A stretch of 64,000 bases of DNA from Corbicula japonica (taxonomy: Eukaryota > Mollusca > Bivalvia > Venerida > Cyrenidae): assembly GCA_038501625.1 (NCBI GenBank), contig JAZAYU010000013.1, positions 310,001 through 374,000 on the forward strand, read 5' to 3'. The position numbers and the translations under genes were made by a program. Shown here piece after piece: positions 57,652 to 64,000 of this stretch (within the stretch, counting starts at the first letter, position 1; the number at the start of each line of letters is the position of its first letter). The notes below the pieces were generated by a model. It saw only the letters and a program-made list of their open reading frames with translations. It was not told the origin of the DNA and made no database searches.

Positions 57652-59629
57652 TTAGCTACCTGTGGGTTCAGGCATTATTTCAAAGATAATTCCAGGGATC
57701 TGACCTTTCTCCTCACTAGTTTCATTTGTACTGAGTGCTGTCCCATGGAATGTTATCTTTACATCGTCATAGATCAACTCTTTCTGCCCCTTTATGCCAT
57801 AGAATGTTGGGGGACTACTGTTGACTGTCAGAATGATTGTGTAGAGCTTATCTTTCTTTACTGGTGCGGGGTTATCAAAGAACAAACTGTAGATTTGCTG
57901 CTTCCCATCTGTTGCAAGATTCATATGTTGAACTGTAACGACTGCTCTGTATGGCTCTTGTTTCACATGTACCGTTGCTTTAAGATCACCAGGCCCTTGA
58001 CAAGAACCATAAACCTGAATACCTTTTACTAAAATATCCATAGAGCTCGAAAACGTCACAGCATCACTCCTGCCTTTCGTGTAATTCTTACCGGACCCAA
58101 GGTCTCTAAATCTTTGTGCAGTTAAAACCATTTTTCGTCTCCTGGAACTGAAGCCCGCCATTTCTCCAGTCTTGTTTCTAGCAAAATATCTGTAGATAGT
58201 CAATGTTTGTTGTTCTGTCAGTAACCCACTTGGATCTACAGTTTCTGTAACAAAGTTATGGTTCATCAGCGAAAACCTTATATGAGGAATGACATCTTTA
58301 ACCATTTTCTGTAGGTTTTCAGGTGTTTCCACCAAGTTGCTCTGGGCACATTTAGTTCGGGCAAATTTGAAGACTGCATTGAAAATAGCCTCTTCCTCAA
58401 TAGAGAAACTGTCGTCTTGAATAACCATTGCCAAACATTCTTGGCACAGGTCTGCAAACTGGTCCAGCGTGAAAATCTTCGCTGGCTCTGTCAGTATCAG
58501 TTGTAAACACTTACTTCTAAGTTCAAGGTCACCACACGTATGGGCTGTTTCCATGACCTTACAAACATTTTCAGGCATCATATGTTGATTAAGTCTGTAA
58601 AGACATTTGTCAACAAGGTCGTGAACATTATACTTTTTAGCAACATCCAGCACCTGTTGAACGTTGTTCAGGTCAATCTCCGCATCCTCTGTATACAGGT
58701 ATCTAAAATATAAGTTTTTATCTATGACTGGACATCAGACATACCGGTAGACCTACAGAAATAGTTTATTAAACCATGAAATTAGCCAGGTTTAGAGTAT
58801 TTTCAGTTCAATGTATACACTGACGTACAGTATTTCAAACAGCTCAAACACAAATAATGCAACTTAGATGAAAATAGAACTTTAAAAGCCGCCAAACACG
58901 ACAAATATACACCTATTGCAGGCTCGGTTTGATTGAGCCCGCACATGTGCAGTAATGAAAAAGGCATATTACTTCCTACGCCGCCAAGCCACGGGTTGAG
59001 CGGAACTCAATATTTACTCTAGGTAAACAGTACAATTTCGAGGCATCTCAAACGACGGTGTGCATATGACGGTGAACCTGGAACCTTCAATGCGGTATTT
59101 TCTAGATATGTCATATGAAAATGCTCATGAAAATAAAGATTAAAAGCATCCCATGTTCCCAAGAAAAACAATTGGCTTGCCATTATCTATAAACGGGCGG
59201 AACGGAACAGAATAGAACTTGACGGGATCTGAAGATAATGCCGGATTTCCTTGCTGCTCTCCAGAATTTAAGCTCTTCGTCTTGCACTGAACACGTTCAG
59301 CAGGTTACATTAAAAACAGTATGGCTGATAACACTAGAAAGAAACAACAGATAAAAGACTTACTGCATAAGGTTATTGAATTGTCTTGTGGTTACATCTG
59401 TAACTTCTATCTCTGGTCCAACATTGTCACTCGGCCCCTCATAGAACATTGCAAAGAAGACTGAGCTTCTGCTACCCAGGATGTATTTGTGGGCGCCAAC
59501 CCTCGTCTTTTCAGGGCCAACCAGGAACGTGATATCGCAGGCAAGTTGGTTGGTTAACATGTATTTGTTGCAATCTTTTACGGTTCTCCTGGATTGCCAG
59601 TCCTCGTCCGGGCGCAGCACGTTACTCAT
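57652..59629 (-). CDS. BTB-BACK-PHR protein of the BTBD1/2/3/6 group, two exons, 438 aa
   Basis: Exons on the minus strand: 59629-59364 and 58702-57652; the donor GTAAGT and an acceptor after a T-rich tract join in phase to give NNLMQYLYTEDAEIDLNN. Residues about 20-120 are a BTB/POZ domain (CDITFLVG, VGAHKYILGSRSSVFFAMFYEG). About 125-235 is a BACK domain (YNVHDLVDKCLYRL, CKVMETAHTCGDLELRSKCL). The C-terminal third is a PHR domain (GIQVYGSCQGPGDLKATVHV, LYTIILTVNSSPPTFYGIKG). This order is typical of BTBD1, 2, 3 and 6, which act as substrate adaptors for CUL3 ubiquitin ligases. The 438 aa are slightly shorter than vertebrate BTBD6/BTBD2, which have longer N-termini. Exon 1 starts SNVLRPDEDWQS, close to the family start. 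I cannot assign one orthologue; bivalves have many such genes. Confidence 0.92.
58868..58970. repeat. Dispersed repeat family E, copy 2
   Basis: CAGGCTCGGTTTGATTGAGC and neighbouring sequence match 21138-21243 in inverted orientation. It lies in the BTBD intron. Confidence 0.65.
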
Positions 59630-59823
59630 GCTGAGGTGTGTCTATTAAAAGACGCTTTTTTTCTGAAACAGCATTGTCAAACTTGGCCACATTATAAATT
59701 TCTCATATGGACGTTATTTAGAATTACACCGATCTATATATATTTTCAGTAAAACAATACATCAAATATTTAGTTTATTGGTGAATATATAATAAATTTA
59801 TGATTTCTCTTTCATAAAAAGGC

Positions 59824-59935
59824 GATATCCTTTCCACGACCATAACGTATTTAAACGTGACAAAATTTTGACTTCTCGAAACCCGACCCTGTTTTACGGG
59901 AGGACGCCCGAAACGTATTTAAACGTATAAAAAAA
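59824..59935. repeat. Outer inverted-repeat arm, left
   Basis: ATATCCTTTCCACGACCATA, AACGTATTTAAACGTGACAA and GGAGGACGCCCGAAACGTAT pair with the reverse complement of 63690-63812. The repeat itself contains a direct duplication around CCCGACCCTGTTT (59884, 59961). Confidence 0.8.
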
Positions 59936-61540
59936 ATCGAGTTTCAAAACCCGACCCTGTTTCTTCGTAGGAAACCCGTGGATTTTTTTTATTAAAAAGT
60001 CCTTATTTTGGTGGCAATTTAGAAGAACACGGAATCTTCGATCAGTATTTTTACACTATCAGTCCTTTAGATGCATCGCATATTTGCTCTAAAATATCAT
60101 ATAGTAAGAAATTGTTTACATGTGACTTAGATAATCTGATAAGAAAATTAGTAATTTTAAAAAGTTCAATTTTAAGAAAAAAACTCTAATTACATGTGTT
60201 GCTGTTTCTTCATCTTTCATTGACAAAATAAAAAAGTGGCTCCAAAACAGTTACTCATTATTTTAAAACAAGAAATATCTTTAAAAAAGATAAACGGCGT
60301 TGGTGGAAAAGATGTATATATACATGTATATAAGAAAGAAAGAAATACAGAGAGGCAATGCAGACACAGTTTAGTTATTTTATTTTATTTGTTATAGCTG
60401 TTGACGAACCCTCCCTGCCTTCTTAGTATGATTTAGAGATTAAGAGACCGAATCATGACAACTCATAAATTTATTGAAAGTGTCTTTAAAAAAAATGTTG
60501 AAGCTGTTGCAACAATTTCATATAGTGATAACAAGTCGGTTAAAGAAGCAAAATATTCAGTTTCAATAAAATACCTCGTGTAGAGTGAGAATTCAAAATG
60601 AATTAATGTCCTTGAAATTTAATAAATATAAATAATAACAGCCTGTTACAAGAGCGAAATCTACCAACTTTTACGTACTATATTAAGTTTAAAAAAAGTG
60701 TCCGTCCTGAGTATTGAACCCGGGGCCTCCGCTTTGAGAGGCGAGAGTGTTAGCCACTACACTACAATGAACTTGTCTTACGAACTTGAAATTAACAATC
60801 AGTATCAAAGGAACTAGAAGGAACCAGTAAGAACTAGGAATATCTACACTTCTCTTTCGTTTACACTGTGTATTGTATGCAAGTGACACCCAAGAATATT
60901 CCATATAATATTGTATTTCAGCCATCACTATTGACTTAACTGGTTACTTAAATCGTAAATATGTTTTTCCTCCAATACAACACCCACTAACAACCAATCT
61001 AATTAATCTATTTGATTTTTCCGCTGCATAATAATGAAATCCCACTAGATACCTCTCCAGCCTGCTAGATGCCTCTCTGGTGAAAATAGCTATCAATCGA
61101 AATAGTTTATTTCATTTTCCCTCTGCATAATAAGAGAATACGAGTATTATTTACAACATTTCATTGGTCGAAAAACTAGGTCAAAAGTGAGCTTTGACAG
61201 CTAACGCCGAAAAAAACCTATATCTAGCTAGTAATAACTTAAAATGACATTTTTTGCAATGGCATAAAAAATAATGACTGTTAATTAGTATAATTAATTT
61301 AATGAATTTTACGTTACAGTCATCCTGCGATAAACCGATTTTTTCACCCATTACGTAACAGATCGTTGAAATTCGGGATTTTAACGCACTATTCTTGATA
61401 TGCATATTCCACCCTTTTTTACAGAAGAAAGACCGTAATGTTAGATAACGTGTTTTACAGTTATTTATCGGGTTTCTTACAATGTTGAAAATTCCGAATT
61501 TCATTAAAACGTAGAATACCTGTACCGGACAAAAGCGTAT
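59936..61540. other. No protein gene recognised; between the outer and inner arms
   Basis: AT-rich. It holds only a tRNA-like relic. It has no counterpart in the right-hand gap (63599-63690), so it is probably an unrelated insertion. Confidence 0.45.
60696..60772 (-). repeat. tRNA pseudogene or SINE head
   Basis: The minus strand reads GTAGTGTAGTGGCTAACACT (A-box), a GCCTC/GAGGC anticodon-like stem around a loop, and CCCGGGTTCAATACTC (B-box), followed by a T7 run like a Pol III terminator. The acceptor stem does not pair, so it is not a working tRNA. Confidence 0.6.
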
Positions 61541-61541
61541 A

Positions 61542-62055
61542 CACACCGTTCAACCCGATAGGGTGAATGCCGTGGGTAAGCCGACGGCAGTTGCTTGTGT
61601 ACATGAACGTTTTTCGGCGAAACTGAGTATTGGCCTGATTTTTACATTTTCCCGCAATATCTTAGCAGACAAAAATATACATATTGATTCCCTGTTTGTT
61701 AAGGACTCTACTGAAGAAATCTTGAGGCACACAGGATATTATTTACAGAGAAATTGCAGAAAAAGTGTGCAATTTTTTGACAAAATATGTCATTTGACGA
61801 ATCGGTCGCAAATATCCTTTTTTATTACCAAATCTGAAATATTTGAAATATTCCATGATAAAGTTCAATTATTTCCCTGTAATTATTTGAAACCACAGCT
61901 TCCAATTCGCTTTGTCTAGAAAGATATTTACTTTTAAACTTGGTACGCCGTGGTGATTTTGGTAATGACAACGGCCGTTAACACTAAAATATTGGTACAG
62001 TTGAATGCAGTTTCGTCAGTGGCTTGGATAACGTTAACGGCCGTCAAGAGAACTG
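61542..62055. repeat. Inner inverted-repeat arm, left (about 510 bp)
   Basis: Starts CACACCGTTCAACCCGATAG and runs to GGATAACGTTAACGGCCGTC. It is the reverse complement of 63083-63598 with scattered differences. An open frame in the arm (61563-61919) has a counterpart on the opposite strand of the other arm (63344-63577). No known domain is seen. Confidence 0.88.
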
Positions 62056-62689
62056 ATTTTCAACGTCGCTGTTGTCTGCTTTGTGCACTAAGTGTATCAG
62101 ACTAGTGTTAACAAATCTAGGTTACTCCTTGTTGATTATAAATCAAGATAAATATTGAAAGTATGTTTACATAAAGAAAAACATTTATAACAAAACACCT
62201 GTTTTCCAGGTTGAATATATTACCTAACGTTTTGTTGTTGATGCAATATTAGAATTGTAATAATTTTAAGTATTCACTTAATTCGTACACTTGTCAACAG
62301 AGAATTACAAGCGTTTGTAAACATTCAAATCAAATACAATATAATATTTGATCTAATTTTGTACAAATCCTTATATATTTACTATGAACTTTACGAACAT
62401 GAAATTTAATGCGCTTGCACAGCCGCCTGCAGACGAGAAAAAATGTTGCACCGTATATTATTTCAGCTCGAACTTTATCTGGGGACGAACCATACCAAGT
62501 ACGTAATATTATAGTTTTAAAATTCGGAAATAAATGTTATTATTCTTCATTTTCATTTAGTAGCCATTACTCTTTAAGAATACTCGAAGCGCAGGCTGTC
62601 TTGATTTACTTCTGATTTATAAATGAAATGATATAGACAACGAAAGTAAAGTAAAATTCAACTCGGAATGAAGTATTTTTCTCTCTTTT

Positions 62690-62775
62690 CGTCTCTACTG
62701 TTTGGCTCTGTGGGGAGGCTGTGTCTGCTGGATGTGGCCATCCCTGATATGCATATTTCACTGTTTTATATATCA
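62690..62775 (+). repeat. Dispersed repeat family F, copy 4 (3' part)
   Basis: CTCTACTGTTTGGCTCTGTG, GAGGCTGTGTCTGCTGGATG and CTGATATGCATATTTCACTG match 1690-1775 closely. Confidence 0.65.
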
Positions 62776-63082
62776 TTTTCGTCACATCTGCTTGTACGGC
62801 TAAGACGTCATGGTCATATCTCTAGAATATAGTCTAAATATAAGGAGTCGTAATCTCTGTCAGATCAAACTCAATTTGTAAAACAGTAAGTATCTCAAAA
62901 CTTTCGTTAATACGGCGTATTCAACTGACTGTGACTTGCTGTTTAAGGAAAAAAATAATGGCCTGCAACAAAATTGGAATTGTGCGCGTTAAAAAACCAT
63001 CGGTCAAGTCACGATGTAATAAAAACATTTAATTATGTTCTCAAGACCAGTGTTAATCATTGTAGAGACAAAGCTAATTTTC

Positions 63083-63598
63083 ACTTGACGGCCGTTTACG
63101 TTATCCAATCCACTGACGAAACTGCATTCAACTGTACCAATATATTAGTGTTAACGGCCGTTGTCGTTACCAAAATCTCCACGACGTACCAAGTTTAAAA
63201 GTAAATATCTTTCTAGAGAAAGCGAATTGGAAGCTGTGGTTTCAAATAATTACAGGGAAATAATTGAACTTTATCATGGAATATTTCAAATACATTGTAT
63301 TTCAGATTTGGTAATAAAAAAAAAGATATTTGCGGGCGATTCGTCAAATGACATATTTTGTCAAAAAATGCACACTTTTTCTGCAATTTCTTTGTAAATA
63401 ATATCCTGTGTGCGTCGAGATTTCGTCAGTAGAGTCCTTAACAAACAGGGAATCAATATGTATATTTTTGTCTGCTAAGATATTGCGGGAAAATGTAAAA
63501 ATCAGGCCAATACTCAGTTTCGCCGAAAAACGTTCATGTACACAAGCAACTGCCGTCGGCTTACCCACGGCATTCACCTTATCGGGTTGAACGGTGTG
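63083..63598. repeat. Inner inverted-repeat arm, right
   Basis: Inverse of 61542-62055, ending CGGGTTGAACGGTGTG. Small substitutions and indels separate the arms, including an extra A-run near 63320. Confidence 0.88.
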
Positions 63599-63689
63599 GT
63601 AAATGCTTCATTCAAACATACACTTATCAACGGGCATTAAAAATACGCAGATTTACGTTATGGCTTTTAAAATCGTGAAAAAAGCATAC

Positions 63690-63812
63690 GTTTTAATACG
63701 TTTCGGGCGTCCTCCAGCAAAACAGGGTCGGGTTTTGGGAAGTCAAAATTTTGTCACGTTTAAATACGTTACGGATGTCCGTCCGGAAAACAGGGTCGGG
63801 CGCGGAAAGGAT
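63690..63812. repeat. Outer inverted-repeat arm, right
   Basis: ATACGTTTCGGGCGTCCTCC, TTTGTCACGTTTAAATACGT and GCGGAAAGGATAT match the inverse of 59824-59935. The middle has about 15 bp that the left arm lacks. Confidence 0.8.
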
Positions 63813-63833
63813 ATTGAAGATCTCTATTATCGG

Positions 63834-63905
63834 TCAAATTGTTTTGCCACTGACCGTTCCACGGCGGTAACCCATCGGGTTCTCATTTTTGTTAATTGTT
63901 GGTGG
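63834..63905 (+). repeat. Dispersed repeat family F, copy 5
   Basis: AAATTGTTTTGCCACTGACC and GCGGTAACCCATCGGGTTCT match 1574-1640. Confidence 0.7.
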
Positions 63906-63936
63906 TGTCTGTTTTGAAACCGATCGTTTTATTACA

Positions 63937-63968
63937 CATGCTCTCTCTGTCTCTCTCTCTCTCCCTCC

Positions 63969-64000
<32 letters not shown>
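63937..64000. repeat. CT microsatellite at the window end
   Basis: CTCTCT run with TCCC interruptions; it continues past the edge. Confidence 0.95.

Larger units (their letters stand above)
61542..63598. mobile_element. Foldback-type element with about 510-bp arms
   Basis: Two long inverted arms flank a centre of about 1.03 kb (62056-63082). No transposase is visible in the centre; a piece of repeat family F lies at 62690-62775. The long arms and lack of coding sequence fit a non-autonomous foldback or MULE-like element. The class is unproven. Confidence 0.6.

Noticed and set aside
57589..58032. 147-codon plus-strand frame
   Set aside because: It is antisense to the PHR domain of the BTBD gene, whose minus-strand frame is clearly the real one.
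60696..60772. Functional tRNA gene
   Set aside because: A- and B-boxes and a poly-T are present, but the acceptor stem does not pair, so it is a tRNA-derived relic.

Overview
This is an animal nuclear sequence and almost certainly comes from a bivalve mollusc. It is AT-rich, its genes are split by introns with normal GT/AG junctions, and it is crowded with short non-autonomous transposons. Three repeat types point to a bivalve: a pearl/Helentron-like element built from about 150-bp tandem repeats, a tRNA-derived SINE with a tail resembling the Meta domain, and fragments of degenerate repeats of the kind seen in clam and oyster genomes. The species cannot be fixed from the sequence alone.

Left part (1 to about 38,500): mostly gene-poor. 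It holds a decayed reverse transcriptase (about 450-1070), one convincing small coding exon (9007-9253, a 70-aa protein with Cys-x8-Cys-x8-Cys), a truncated ZNF862/hAT-like exon near 19.1 kb, and several minisatellites: an array of period 29/58 at 26.8-27.4 kb and degenerate arrays at 16.0, 30.2 and 37.2 kb. There are simple repeats, perfect hairpins and scattered MITEs.

Gene-rich part (38,500 to 59,700): three conserved genes whose exons could be joined with correct reading phase. (1) A minus-strand tRNase Z-like metallo-beta-lactamase in four exons (38576-44463, 349 aa); the complete HxHxDH motif appears only after splicing. (2) PRKRIP1 on the plus strand in six exons (44668-53366, 225 aa), head-to-head with the first gene and separated by only 204 bp, so a shared promoter is likely. 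(3) A BTB-BACK-PHR protein of the BTBD1/2/3/6 group on the minus strand in two exons (57652-59629, 438 aa). Their introns carry most of the MITEs. A TTAA-flanked, piggyBac-like family has about 19 recognisable copies in the window, about 17 of them right of 33 kb, and an almost fully palindromic family of about 135 bp has about 8 copies. A 2.3-kb Helentron-like element lies in PRKRIP1 intron 1. Its body is a tandem array of 303-bp dimers (146 + 157 bp), and most units carry a nuclear-receptor-like TCAAGGTCA motif.

Right end (59,800-64,000): a nested inverted-repeat structure. An inner element has arms of about 510 bp (61542-63598), and an outer pair of arms of about 110 bp lies at 59.8 and 63.7 kb. 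The window ends in a CT microsatellite.

No operon-like or bacterial features are present. The genes are unrelated housekeeping or regulatory genes. The most notable structures are the Helentron-like array, the divergent gene pair, the nested foldback region, and a truncated Crypton/DUF3504-like recombinase fragment beside a long perfect hairpin.
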